A stretch of DNA of 17,947 bases from Promethearchaeota archaeon (GCA_019057975.1 JAHLWJ010000060.1:1-17947), one strand, 5' to 3'; shown: positions 1 to 7,994, counted from the first letter of the stretch. A program made the numbers and translations. Notes: generated from the letters alone by a model not told the origin.

Positions 1-2
1 TT

Positions 3-668
3 TTCCCATTCTTCATAGCAACATTGATATCTTTAACACTAAGAGAACCAAATCATGATTTAGTGAAAAAGAAAACTGAAAATTATCTAACTGTAATAAA
101 ATCCGGATTTAAAGAGCTCAGGAGAAACAATATACTAAGAATATTAGCTTTTGAGATGATAATAACCGAATCTATTGTATTCTTCTTAATATGGACATAT
201 CAGATATATCTAGAGGCATTGAATTTTCAGTTAGTTTTCTTTGGATTAGTGAGTGCATCAATGACCATTATACAAATAATCTTTAACAATCTAGTTCCAA
301 AGATTGCCACCAGGCTAAAAAATAAGAGACGGTTTCTGCAGGTGTATACAGTAATACCAGGAATAGGGTTTATTCTTATGGCGTTGATATTCTATATTCC
401 AATTAGTATTCCTTTAATTCTAGCTATAATTGGCTTCGGTTTCTCACGGAGCATAATATTCGTTAAGGGAATTAACAAACAGATTCAATCACAGAATAGA
501 GCTACTGTTTTAAGCACAATAAACATGGCAGCAAGTCTCATCAGAACAATTCTTTACCCTTTCATTGGATACCTTGTAATGTGGAATTTAAGTGCAACAT
601 TTATTCTGTTAGGTGCGCTAATAATCATCTTTGCAATACTTTCGAATATTAAAAGTGAATATTTATAA
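3..668 (+). CDS. MFS-type permease, C-terminal half (5' end outside window)
   Basis: The reading frame is open from the left edge, so this is the 3' part of a longer gene. The TTG at 24 is probably internal rather than a start. About six hydrophobic segments can be seen, for example ILAFEMIITESIVFFLIWTY, then one around QLVFFGLVSASMTIIQIIF, one around FILMALIFYI, and one at the end around FILLGALIIIFAIL. This matches the second half of a 12-helix major facilitator permease. The stretch RATVLSTINMAASLIRTILY before helix 5 resembles the conserved loop and helix of drug/sugar exporter-like MFS proteins. The substrate cannot be told. The protein would sit in the cytoplasmic membrane. It converges on uvrC, with a T-run just after its stop. 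The membrane protein call is firm; the MFS family call is likely. Confidence 0.72.
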   Translation, partial: FPFFIATLISLTLREPNHDLVKKKTENYLTVIKSGFKELRRNNILRILAFEMIITESIVFFLIWTYQIYLEALNFQLVFFGLVSASMTIIQIIFNNLVPKIATRLKNKRRFLQVYTVIPGIGFILMALIFYIPISIPLILAIIGFGFSRSIIFVKGINKQIQSQNRATVLSTINMAASLIRTILYPFIGYLVMWNLSATFILLGALIIIFAILSNIKSEYL

Positions 669-676
669 CCAAATCA

Positions 677-687
677 TTTTTTTTTTT
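677..687 (+). terminator. T-run terminator after the permease
   Basis: Eleven consecutive T residues on the + strand begin 9 bp after the permease stop codon. Archaeal RNA polymerase terminates at such tracts without needing a hairpin. The site lies between two convergent genes, where a terminator is expected. Confidence 0.5.
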
Positions 688-708
688 AAAACTCTAAAAT
701 ATTCAAAT

Positions 709-2535
709 CTATTTATTTAAATCTTCTAATATTAATTTAGCTAATTTTTTTCCTACAATTTGAGATATTTCTTCTCTAGTAGCTTTTTTAATATTAGCAA
801 CACTTCCAAAGTGATTAAGTAATTTATTACGTGTAGTAGGACCAATTCCTTTAATATCATCTAATATAGAGGTAGTTATACGTTTTTTCCTCTGCTTTTT
901 ATGCAGTCTTAATGCCACTCTATGAGATTCGTCTCTAACTCGCTGGAATAATTTTAAAAGAGATGAATTTTTAGGAAGTACAATTGGGTCTTTCTTATTT
1001 GGGAGGTAGATTTCCTCATATTTTTTTGCTAACCCAATTATAGGTATTTCAAGACCTAATTCTTGTAACACAGAAACCCCTGCATTCAATTGACCTTTTC
1101 CCCCATCAACTACTATTAAATCGGGAAGTTCTAAATTTCTCTTTAAAACCATCGTATATCTTCTTTTTAACACTTCTCTCATCATTGCCACATCATCAGG
1201 TGTCGATTTGGTTCTAATTTTAAAATGTCTATAATTTTTATTATAAGGTCTTGCTTCTAAAAAATAAACCATTGAACCAGTTGCATCTTTACCTTCAATA
1301 TTAGAGATATCAAAACCTTCAATAATCCGAGGTTCTTTTGGGAGGTTCAGTATTTCTTTTGCTTCTTTTAAGACTACTTCTCTGAAATCTGTCTCATCCA
1401 TTCTAATATGCTCCATTTGTAATTGCTGTTGAACTATAACCCTGGCGTTTTTATTTGCAATTCTAATTAAACTTGTTTCATAATCATCGATTGGAGCTCT
1501 AATCTGTATCTCCTTTTTTGTATCCTTTAAATAATTAATTAGAACATTAAGCTTTTCCTTTATTTCAGGAACTATTATTGCTTCAGGCAATTGTGTTTTA
1601 AAATCTTGATAATATTGCTCTAAAATTGAAGTAAAAATCTCGCCTTTTTGCCCTACTTTTTCTCTTAAATCAAAATCAAAAGAGCTTTTATTTATTATTC
1701 TACCTTCCCTAATATGGATTATAACCATTGCCAAAAAGTTTTCCTCACTACTATTTCCAATGATATCTTTATTAGATTCATAGTCTAGAAAAACATGTTG
1801 TTCATCAGTTGCATGGTCAATATCATCTATTTTATCTCTCCAAAAAGCTGCTACTTCATATTCCTGTTCTCTTGCGGCTTTACTCATTTTTTCTTCAATT
1901 TGGTTTTTTAATTGACCTGTTTCTCCTTTTAAAAACAATTCGATTTTTTTAATATTACCTCGATATTCTTCTTTAGTAATTTCAGTGAAACACGGACCTG
2001 GGCAGAGTTTTAGCTGATAATATAAGCATGGTCTTCTTCTTTTTTTAATCGGTTTTATGCATGAACAATAGGGAAAAATCTTTCTTAAATCTCTTAGTAT
2101 TCTAATAATCTCCTTTTTATCTGTGTATGGTCCTAAAAATAAGTTTTCCTTAGAAAATTTTTCAGGATTTCTTATTACTCTTATTCGAGGAAAATCTTCA
2201 CTGTAAAAGATTCCCACCCAGGGATAAGATTTAGAATCCCTCATAATTACATTATATCGGGGAAGGTGTTTTTTGATTTGAATATGTTCTAAGAGCAGTG
2301 CTTCTTTTTCATTTTCGGTGACAATATATTCAATAGAGTTAATTTTACTTACTAATTCTTTAATTTTTTCTTCATAAAAGGGATCATTAAAACTCGTTTT
2401 TAAAAAATATTGACTAACTCTTTTTCTCAAATTGATAGCTTTGCCAATGTATATTATAGAACCCTCTTTATCTGCGAATAGATAAACTCCGGGTTCATTT
2501 GGTAAACTCTTTCTCTGCAGTTCTAAATCTTTCAT
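709..2535 (-). CDS. uvrC: UvrC, excinuclease ABC subunit C
   Basis: UvrC makes the two incisions flanking a bulky DNA lesion after UvrA/UvrB recognition in nucleotide excision repair. At 608 residues it is full length for the family. Residues 14-95 form the GIY-YIG nuclease domain (GVY at 16-18, YIG at 29-31, R38, a Glu in ENEKEAL, then KKHLPRYNVIMRDSKSYPW). C159, C170, C178 and C182 in FPYCSC...RPCLYYQLKLCPGPC match the Fe-S ligands of UvrC. A UVR (UvrB-binding) motif lies around 210-240. The C-terminal RNase H-like nuclease domain keeps GFDISNIEG, VVDGGKGQLNAG and DESHRVAL, followed by an HhH pair around IKGIGPTTRNKLLNHFGSV. The ATG start gives the usual N-terminus. UvrABC is of bacterial origin and patchy in archaea, so ancient transfer is likely. 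No uvrA or uvrB lies in the window. Confidence 0.96.
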   Translation of the reverse strand: MKDLELQRKSLPNEPGVYLFADKEGSIIYIGKAINLRKRVSQYFLKTSFNDPFYEEKIKELVSKINSIEYIVTENEKEALLLEHIQIKKHLPRYNVIMRDSKSYPWVGIFYSEDFPRIRVIRNPEKFSKENLFLGPYTDKKEIIRILRDLRKIFPYCSCIKPIKKRRRPCLYYQLKLCPGPCFTEITKEEYRGNIKKIELFLKGETGQLKNQIEEKMSKAAREQEYEVAAFWRDKIDDIDHATDEQHVFLDYESNKDIIGNSSEENFLAMVIIHIREGRIINKSSFDFDLREKVGQKGEIFTSILEQYYQDFKTQLPEAIIVPEIKEKLNVLINYLKDTKKEIQIRAPIDDYETSLIRIANKNARVIVQQQLQMEHIRMDETDFREVVLKEAKEILNLPKEPRIIEGFDISNIEGKDATGSMVYFLEARPYNKNYRHFKIRTKSTPDDVAMMREVLKRRYTMVLKRNLELPDLIVVDGGKGQLNAGVSVLQELGLEIPIIGLAKKYEEIYLPNKKDPIVLPKNSSLLKLFQRVRDESHRVALRLHKKQRKKRITTSILDDIKGIGPTTRNKLLNHFGSVANIKKATREEISQIVGKKLAKLILEDLNK

Positions 2536-2755
2536 ATACTGGTAAAAAATCTATAATATTATTCGATAAAATTATTTATTTTCATCAACAAGTAGGGTGT
2601 ATTATTATTAAATAGTAAGAGAGGATAAATTTAATTTATTATTATAAAATTGAATTAATTTCCTTATATAGTGCTTTATCCATTATTTTAAATAAAGAAG
2701 TAGAGTAAAATATATCCTTTTATTTCAAATTTAATATTAATATTTGATTTGAGAA
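2536..2755. promoter_or_regulatory. Divergent intergenic region, uvrC / SNF2 helicase
   Basis: This 220-bp AT-rich gap separates two divergent genes and must hold promoters for both. A TATA-like element, TAAAATATAT, lies at 2706-2715. It is placed to start a transcript with a short leader before the SNF2 ATG at 2756. No strong Shine-Dalgarno sequence precedes that ATG (only GAG at 2751-2753). No obvious uvrC promoter could be singled out. No gene is seen here. Confidence 0.35.
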
Positions 2756-5146
2756 ATGGTAAAAGATAAGTTGAAAGAAACATTTACAATTTTGAAGGAG
2801 GAATGCATCATTTTTGGAGTCTCAAATAATAAGAAGTTTGATCCAAAATTTCAAGCAAAACTTAAGCCAATCTTTATTAAAACAGTGGAGTTCTATATCT
2901 CGATAGAATTGCCTAAAAACGAGTCGAATAGATGGCCAATCAAATTTTATCTAAAATTCCAAAATGAAGATTTTTTTACACCATTGGCTGACGTGTGGAA
3001 TTATGACGAGTTATTTAGTGAAAAGTTTGTGAGCATTCTTTTAAAAAAAAAGAAGTTTCTAAACATGCTATTGGATTCGATGAGAATAGCAATTAAAGTA
3101 TTTCCTCCCTTAAACCGCGCTTTAAAGAATAAATACCCCCAAAATATTGAGATGACTTCTTCCGAGGTTTCTGAATTTCTTACCCATCCAATAGAATTAC
3201 TTAAATACATTGGATTTAAGGTTCAATATCCCACCAAATTAAGATTGGGACAGAAGAGAGGTTTATCTGCCAGATTATTGATCGAGTCCAAATCATTTAA
3301 AAGTAACTCTGATTTTAGTTTGGATTCTCTATTAGATTTCAGATGGGAAATTAATCTTTTCGGAAAACCTGTAGGATTAGATGAATTGAAAAGATTATCG
3401 AAAATGGATAATTCGTTGATAAAATGGAGAGATAATAAATGGATTTTCATTAACAAGGAAGATCTAGATTTTTTGAAGAGGATTTATGATAGTAATGGAT
3501 TTTCTGGTAAAATTAAGGCAGCAAAAGTAATAAAATTAGAGTTAATAGATAAATACACGAATTTACTTTTGAGAAGAGATTATAAAATTAAAATTTTAGG
3601 AGATCTTAGAACAAAAATAAAAAATATCAAGAATAAGTTAGATTTTAAACTAATAGAAACCCCGAAAGATTTCGTGGGTGAACTGAGGGGTTATCAGCAA
3701 GTGGGAGTATCTTGGTTAGCGATGCTATGTGATATGGGGCTAGGAGTATGCTTGGGAGATGATATGGGCCTCGGTAAGACCATACAAATTCTAGCTTATC
3801 TCTTATACCGACTAGAGAATTATCCTAATGAAGAAGGTAGCATTTTAATCGTGTGTCCTACATCCTTATTAACTAACTGGGAGCATGAGATAATGAGATT
3901 TTCTCCCAAATTAAAGGTTTTGAAATACTATGGACCGAATAGGGGGAATCTCCGTGATAAGAGAGATGACTTTCTTATTGCTCACCAAATAATTTTAACT
4001 TCCTACGGAGTCATAAGAAACGACATAGATTTCCTAAAAGATATAAAATTTAATGGTATTATAATTGATGAGTCGACAAATATTAAAAATTCTTATTCCA
4101 AAAGAGCCAAATCCATTTACCAATTAAAAGGGTTTTTTAGAATCGCATTAAGTGGCACACCCATAGAGAACCGTCTCGAGGAATTGTGGTCGCTTTTTAA
4201 TTTTCTAAATCCTGGACTATTAGGTTCATTGAGTGAGTTCAGGAAAACATTTGTAAATCCTATTCAGAATTACCAAAATGCTGAAAAAATCAAAAAACTA
4301 AAATTAATTATAGATCCCTTTATATTGAGACGTTTGAAGACAGATAAAAAAGTGATAAAAGATTTACCGGAAAAAAATGAAATTATGATATATATCAATT
4401 TGTCTGATTCCCAAATAAGCCTATACAAAAAAATTGTGGATGAAATCATTAAAGATATCAGAGAAAATTATAATAGTGCAAAAATGCGAAATGGGTTTGT
4501 ACTTAAACTATTAACTAAGCTAAAACAGCTTTGTAATCACCCATTACAATATCTTAAAATTGATCCAGCTAAATATGATTTTAATAAAAGCCTCAAGGAT
4601 TTTCTAGTACAATCTCCTAAAATCGCGAGGATTTTTGATATCGTTGAGAACAATCTTGAAAATGACCAAAAAGTTCTAATATTTTCACAGTATAAAACGC
4701 TGGGCGATATTTTACTAATGGCTTTTAACGCCAAATTTGGGAAAATAGTGTCATTTTATCATGGTAGCTTGAATCCCAAACAAAGAGATAAGATTGTAAA
4801 GGATTTTCAATCAAGTAAAGAGGTGAGTTCAAAAATTCTAATTGCTTCCCTAAAAGCTGGTGGTTTTGGGTTAAATTTAACCCAAGGAACAACTGTAATA
4901 CATGTAGATCGGTGGTGGAATCCTAGCACGGAGTCACAAGCCACTGATAGAGCTTATCGGATTGGTCAAAATCAGAATGTTAATGTCTATAAATTTGTTG
5001 CTACAGGAACAATAGAAGAAAAGATTGATAAATTGCTGGAGGAAAAAAGAAAGTTGTCAAGGCAGATTATAACTCCCACGTCTTCAATTATTTCAAGATT
5101 ACCTATAGATGAGATTGAGGAACTTTTTTCCTTCATTCCACTATAA
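2756..5146 (+). CDS. SNF2-family (Swi2/Snf2) DEAD-like helicase/translocase with DUF3670-like domain
   Basis: This is an ATP-driven double-stranded DNA translocase of the SNF2 superfamily 2 group, 796 residues. Residues about 185-245 (RWEINLFGKPVGLDELKRLS and the following KWRDNKWIFINKEDL) resemble the SNF2-helicase-associated domain (DUF3670) of prokaryotic members. The first RecA-like lobe starts near 308 (LRGYQQVGVSWLAML). It has Walker A GDDMGLGKT at 334-342, motif Ia IVCPTSLLTNW, Walker B IIIDEST with D438-E439, and motif III ALSGTPIENRLEELW. The second lobe holds VLIFSQYKTLGDILL, FYHGSLNPKQRD, ASLKAGGFGLNL, DRWWNPSTESQATDRAYRIG and a final TGTIEEKI. All ATPase motifs look intact, but the Walker B box is DEST where DEAQ or DEAH is usual. 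Its role in archaea is unknown; chromatin or transcription remodelling is inferred from the family. It is divergent from uvrC, which does not establish a shared repair role. Confidence 0.93.
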   Translation: MVKDKLKETFTILKEECIIFGVSNNKKFDPKFQAKLKPIFIKTVEFYISIELPKNESNRWPIKFYLKFQNEDFFTPLADVWNYDELFSEKFVSILLKKKKFLNMLLDSMRIAIKVFPPLNRALKNKYPQNIEMTSSEVSEFLTHPIELLKYIGFKVQYPTKLRLGQKRGLSARLLIESKSFKSNSDFSLDSLLDFRWEINLFGKPVGLDELKRLSKMDNSLIKWRDNKWIFINKEDLDFLKRIYDSNGFSGKIKAAKVIKLELIDKYTNLLLRRDYKIKILGDLRTKIKNIKNKLDFKLIETPKDFVGELRGYQQVGVSWLAMLCDMGLGVCLGDDMGLGKTIQILAYLLYRLENYPNEEGSILIVCPTSLLTNWEHEIMRFSPKLKVLKYYGPNRGNLRDKRDDFLIAHQIILTSYGVIRNDIDFLKDIKFNGIIIDESTNIKNSYSKRAKSIYQLKGFFRIALSGTPIENRLEELWSLFNFLNPGLLGSLSEFRKTFVNPIQNYQNAEKIKKLKLIIDPFILRRLKTDKKVIKDLPEKNEIMIYINLSDSQISLYKKIVDEIIKDIRENYNSAKMRNGFVLKLLTKLKQLCNHPLQYLKIDPAKYDFNKSLKDFLVQSPKIARIFDIVENNLENDQKVLIFSQYKTLGDILLMAFNAKFGKIVSFYHGSLNPKQRDKIVKDFQSSKEVSSKILIASLKAGGFGLNLTQGTTVIHVDRWWNPSTESQATDRAYRIGQNQNVNVYKFVATGTIEEKIDKLLEEKRKLSRQIITPTSSIISRLPIDEIEELFSFIPL

Positions 5147-5368
5147 TATTCAACAACCGGATAGCAATCATATTCACCAGTTTATTTACTTAGTGAATAT
5201 GCCCAAAAATAGTGTTGTAATTAAGTTTAAATTGCTTAAAGTCAACAATTAAATTGTTGTAAAAAATTTTTCTTAAACTAAAAAAATGAAAAGTAACGGT
5301 GTATTCCGTAAAGAAACGGAAAGAAATATATTTTTAGTCAATGAAAGAAAATTAGTTAATGAAAAATT
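5147..5368 (+). promoter_or_regulatory. Palindrome-rich intergenic region before the 61-aa zinc-ribbon gene
   Basis: This 222-bp stretch without a gene holds several inverted repeats. CATATTCAC at 5169-5177 pairs with GTGAATATG at 5193-5201 (9 bp, 15-nt loop). A 17-nt near-perfect palindrome, CAACAATTAAATTGTTG, lies at 5243-5259. TTCCGT at 5304-5309 pairs with ACGGAA at 5316-5321. The CCGT of that arm could instead pair with ACGG at 5296-5299, giving two mutually exclusive hairpins. An imperfect 18-bp tandem repeat (5334-5351 and 5352-5369, 14 of 18 matching) abuts the start codon. The region probably carries the end of the SNF2 transcript and the promoter/leader of the next gene. Any regulatory role is inference. 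Confidence 0.4.
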
Positions 5369-5554
5369 ATGGTAAACATTAGAATCTGTCCAAAATGTAA
5401 AGAACCATCATTAAAAAGTGCTATTAATGTCTCAGGGTGGTTAGCACCTAACATGGTGGAATGCACTAAATGCGGTTATATAGGATATTTTTATATTGAG
5501 ATTGATCCTGAGGATTTTCAATTAGATCAGGAAGATCCTACTGACGATAAATAA
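5369..5554 (+). CDS. Small zinc-ribbon protein, function unknown
   Basis: A 61-residue acidic protein with two CxxC knuckles: CPKC (C7, C10) and CTKC (C32, C35). They are spaced as in a single zinc ribbon that binds one zinc ion. Between them lies SGWLAPNMVECTKCGYIGYF, and the tail is Asp/Glu-rich and probably disordered. Small archaeal proteins of this layout occur widely, but I do not know a function for them; nucleic-acid or protein binding is only a guess from the fold. The ATG at 5369 is the only sensible start, since the first cysteine pair follows within seven residues. It has no clear Shine-Dalgarno. An overlapping ATG at 5359 in another frame stops after seven codons. The R15P isomerase gene follows 63 bp downstream on the same strand and may be co-transcribed. 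Confidence 0.75.
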   Translation: MVNIRICPKCKEPSLKSAINVSGWLAPNMVECTKCGYIGYFYIEIDPEDFQLDQEDPTDDK

Positions 5555-5629
5555 GAAACTGAAGAATATTAAATTTTTTAAATTATTATTTCTATAATCC
5601 TTAAAGAATAAAATAAAATGTGCCTAAAA

Positions 5630-6562
5630 ATGGAGCAATTATTAAAAGATGCTGAAAGAATTAAGTCTTTAGAAATTCAAGGGGCGACAAATATAGCAAT
5701 TAACGCGATTCAATTTTTAAGTTATTTTGCGAAAAGATTAAAATCTGACAATCTTGAGATGTGCTTTGAAAGCCTGTACAAAGCAGTAGACATCTTAATT
5801 GATACAAGACCTACAGAACCTGCTATGAAAAACGGTTTGAAATTTATTATGAGTAAACTAGAAAAAGAAAAAGAAAGTTGTTATGCAGAATTTATTTCAG
5901 ATGTAATAGAAAAATACAAAAACCAATATTATGATATGCTTCAAACTGCAAAAAAAAGAATTGCTATAATAGGTGCTCGACGAATTCCTGATGTTGATAA
6001 AAAATTCAATGTGATGACTCATTGTCACTCAAGTTTAGTTACATCTATTCTCTTAAAAGCTAAAAGTCAAAATAAGAACTTCAAGGTAATTAATACAGAA
6101 ACACAACCAAGATTACAAGGTAGGAAAACAGCAAACAAGTTAGTAGATGCGGGTATAGAGGTCATTCATGTTATTGATAGTGCTATGAGGTGGGCGGTAA
6201 GACATTTTGAAGTTAATTTAATTATAATTGGAGCGGATAGCATAACAAGTGAAGGAACCATAATCAATAAAATAGGCTCAAGGTTATTAGCATTAGTAGC
6301 CCATGAGGAACATGTTCCCTTTTATGTCGCTTCTCCACTATTAAAATACAATCCAGAAACAAATCTTGGAATTTTAGAAACCATCGAAATGAGAGATCCA
6401 AAGGAGGTATGGGATAAACCTCCTAAAGGAATTGAAGTTTTAAATCCAGCTTTCGAAACTGTGTCTCGGCGATATATAGATGGATTAATCACTGAAGCTG
6501 GAATTTTTGCATCTAGTCATATACCAAATTATTTTGAAAAATGGTATCCAGAAATGATATAA
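5630..6562 (+). CDS. Ribose-1,5-bisphosphate isomerase (eIF2B alpha-like fold)
   Basis: The enzyme converts ribose-1,5-bisphosphate to ribulose-1,5-bisphosphate, the RuBisCO substrate, in the archaeal AMP pathway; it acts in the cytoplasm. It belongs to the eIF2B-alpha/methylthioribose-1-phosphate isomerase superfamily. The R15P isomerase group is indicated by the N-terminal IKSLEIQGATNIAINAI, MTHCHSSLVTSIL with the catalytic Cys, and IIGADSIT with the catalytic Asp. Two starts are possible: ATG 5618 (314 residues) or ATG 5630 (310 residues). I chose 5630 because it puts the catalytic residues at C132 and D203, close to the known Thermococcus numbering (about C133 and D202). Neither start has a strong Shine-Dalgarno. 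The gene ends 17 bp from the end of the convergent RuBisCO gene, which strongly supports the pathway. Translation factor eIF2B alpha is the main alternative and is less likely in this context. Confidence 0.9.
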   Translation: MEQLLKDAERIKSLEIQGATNIAINAIQFLSYFAKRLKSDNLEMCFESLYKAVDILIDTRPTEPAMKNGLKFIMSKLEKEKESCYAEFISDVIEKYKNQYYDMLQTAKKRIAIIGARRIPDVDKKFNVMTHCHSSLVTSILLKAKSQNKNFKVINTETQPRLQGRKTANKLVDAGIEVIHVIDSAMRWAVRHFEVNLIIIGADSITSEGTIINKIGSRLLALVAHEEHVPFYVASPLLKYNPETNLGILETIEMRDPKEVWDKPPKGIEVLNPAFETVSRRYIDGLITEAGIFASSHIPNYFEKWYPEMI

Positions 6563-6579
6563 TAATTTCTTATATACAT

Positions 6580-7854
6580 TTAACCCCATTTTTTAAGAGC
6601 TCTAGCTAATTCAATATGATCTTTTGCATATTCCTTTAAGTTATAACCTTCCAGAACAGAGGATATTGATTGTCTTATAGCACGAGCTCCAGCTTCAGTT
6701 CCATCAGGATGACCATGACATCCTCCACCAAATTGATAAACCATATCTTTTCCTAATATTTCCATTAGTTCTGGAATATGCAGCGGACTTAAACCCCCGG
6801 AAGCAACAGGTAATGCTGGTTTAATACTATACCAATCTTGATCAAGCATCGTTAAATTATTGCCAACAATTTTTTGTTCTGTAATAGATTTATTGATTTC
6901 TACAACTTCTTGCCGTCCTCCTTCCATTTTTCCAACAACTGTTCCAGTATGCAATTGATCCATTCCTATTAATCTCATTAATTTAGCTAAAGCTAACATT
7001 GTCATTCCATGTTTTTTATTTCTAGTAATAGCCGCATGCATTGCCCTATGTGCATGTATCACTACGTTCTTATCATCTAGATAATCTCGAATTTCTTGGA
7101 GAGCTGAAAAACCGACAGTTAAAATATCTAACATAATATATTCTCCTCCATGTTCAATAACAAAATCAGCTCTTTTTTTCATTGTAGTTAATGGTGCTGT
7201 TATATTCGGCATATATATCTTCTTTTCTCCGGTCTCGTTTTCTACATTATCTCGAATTTTTAGAGTTTCTTTGATTCTTTTCTCGAACTTATTAAAAGAC
7301 ATACTTGTTAAGTTTTCATCATCTTTAACAACATCTAAACCTCCGCTCCAAGCTTGACCACATACATTTGCATGTTCAATTTCATTCAATCCAACCTTTG
7401 GTTTAACAATTGTTCCAAGGAGAGGCCGTTTTTCTATTTTTGTTAATTTTCTAATTCCCTCAATACCAAATTTTGGTCCTTTATAGGCAGAAACTATACT
7501 TTTAGGAAAAGATATATCTAACAATCTTAGATTCTTTAGTACTTTCATTCCAAATATATTTCCTGCTATGGCACTTAAAATTTGTGGTAAGTTATCTGCT
7601 TCAAATAGCTCCTTTGTGTAAGCAATTTTTACTACATTGTTTTCTGCATCAATGTAGAATGCTGATGGCTTAAGTCGTTTAGCAATATCTGCAGATAAAG
7701 TGGCAATTTCAGTCCATGTTCCAATTGAGCTTTCTTTAGCAATTTCTTCGCATGCTTGCTCTAAATCTTTGCATTCAGATGATTTTTCTACATAATACAT
7801 AGCGATAAGGTCATCATTATTTGGTTTATAGTCTAAATTTAGATAGTGTACCAA
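6580..7854 (-). CDS. rbcL: Type III RuBisCO large subunit
   Basis: Ribulose-1,5-bisphosphate carboxylase adds CO2 to RuBP to give two 3-phosphoglycerates; in archaea it works in AMP/nucleoside salvage rather than a Calvin cycle. The 424-residue length is typical of form III. Catalytic and ligand residues all appear present: E41 in ESSIGTWTE, N99 in GNIFGMK, K151 in TIVKPK, carbamylated K177 with D179 and E180 in GGLDVVKDDE, H269-R270 and H273 in HAHRAMHAA, H302 and K309 in HTGTVVGKMEG, S352-G353-G354 in VASGGL, and GGG at 376-378 before HGHPDGTEAGARAIRQ. So it should be a true carboxylase, not a form IV RuBisCO-like protein. The start is TTG, decided by a strong Shine-Dalgarno (GAGGTGA) six bases upstream. 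It is divergent from eL22 and convergent with R15P isomerase. Confidence 0.96.
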   Translation of the reverse strand: MVHYLNLDYKPNNDDLIAMYYVEKSSECKDLEQACEEIAKESSIGTWTEIATLSADIAKRLKPSAFYIDAENNVVKIAYTKELFEADNLPQILSAIAGNIFGMKVLKNLRLLDISFPKSIVSAYKGPKFGIEGIRKLTKIEKRPLLGTIVKPKVGLNEIEHANVCGQAWSGGLDVVKDDENLTSMSFNKFEKRIKETLKIRDNVENETGEKKIYMPNITAPLTTMKKRADFVIEHGGEYIMLDILTVGFSALQEIRDYLDDKNVVIHAHRAMHAAITRNKKHGMTMLALAKLMRLIGMDQLHTGTVVGKMEGGRQEVVEINKSITEQKIVGNNLTMLDQDWYSIKPALPVASGGLSPLHIPELMEILGKDMVYQFGGGCHGHPDGTEAGARAIRQSISSVLEGYNLKEYAKDHIELARALKKWG

Positions 7855-7860
7855 TTTATT

Positions 7861-7867
7861 TCACCTC
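7861..7867 (-). promoter_or_regulatory. Shine-Dalgarno site fixing the RuBisCO TTG start
   Basis: On the minus strand GAGGTGA lies six bases before the TTG at 7854-7852. This is the clearest ribosome binding site in the window, and it makes the TTG start credible. Most other genes here have weak or no such site, which suggests efficient translation of RuBisCO despite the rare start codon. Confidence 0.75.
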
Positions 7868-7994
7868 TAGACATTTGAAATTTAATTTATTACAACAAAA
7901 TCGAAATTTCTCAAAAAGAAATTAGTATAATGAATTATAATATTAAAAGCATAAAAAATTAATAATATTTTTAATTATATTACAGAGTGATTTA
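7868..7994. promoter_or_regulatory. Divergent promoter region, RuBisCO / eL22
   Basis: The AT-rich gap between the two divergent start codons is 140 bp and must serve both transcripts. On the + strand an AATAATATTTTTAATTATAT stretch ends near 7980 and could supply the TATA element for eL22. GAGTGA at 7985-7990 is a modest ribosome binding site for it. On the minus strand an AATAAATTAAATT stretch near 7880-7895 is a possible TATA element for RuBisCO. The exact boxes are uncertain. Confidence 0.35.

Noticed and set aside
3001..4734. Several short minus-strand frames opposite the SNF2 gene
   Set aside because: They lie entirely within an intact gene with a complete set of helicase motifs and have no features of their own.
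5618..6562. eIF2B alpha or methylthioribose-1-phosphate isomerase as the identity of the isomerase gene
   Set aside because: The family is shared, but the MTHCHSS and IIGADSIT catalytic blocks, the residue numbering and the adjacent RuBisCO favour R15P isomerase.
6580..7854. Form IV RuBisCO-like protein without carboxylase activity
   Set aside because: All catalytic Lys, Asp, Glu, His and phosphate-binding Gly/Ser residues appear present.
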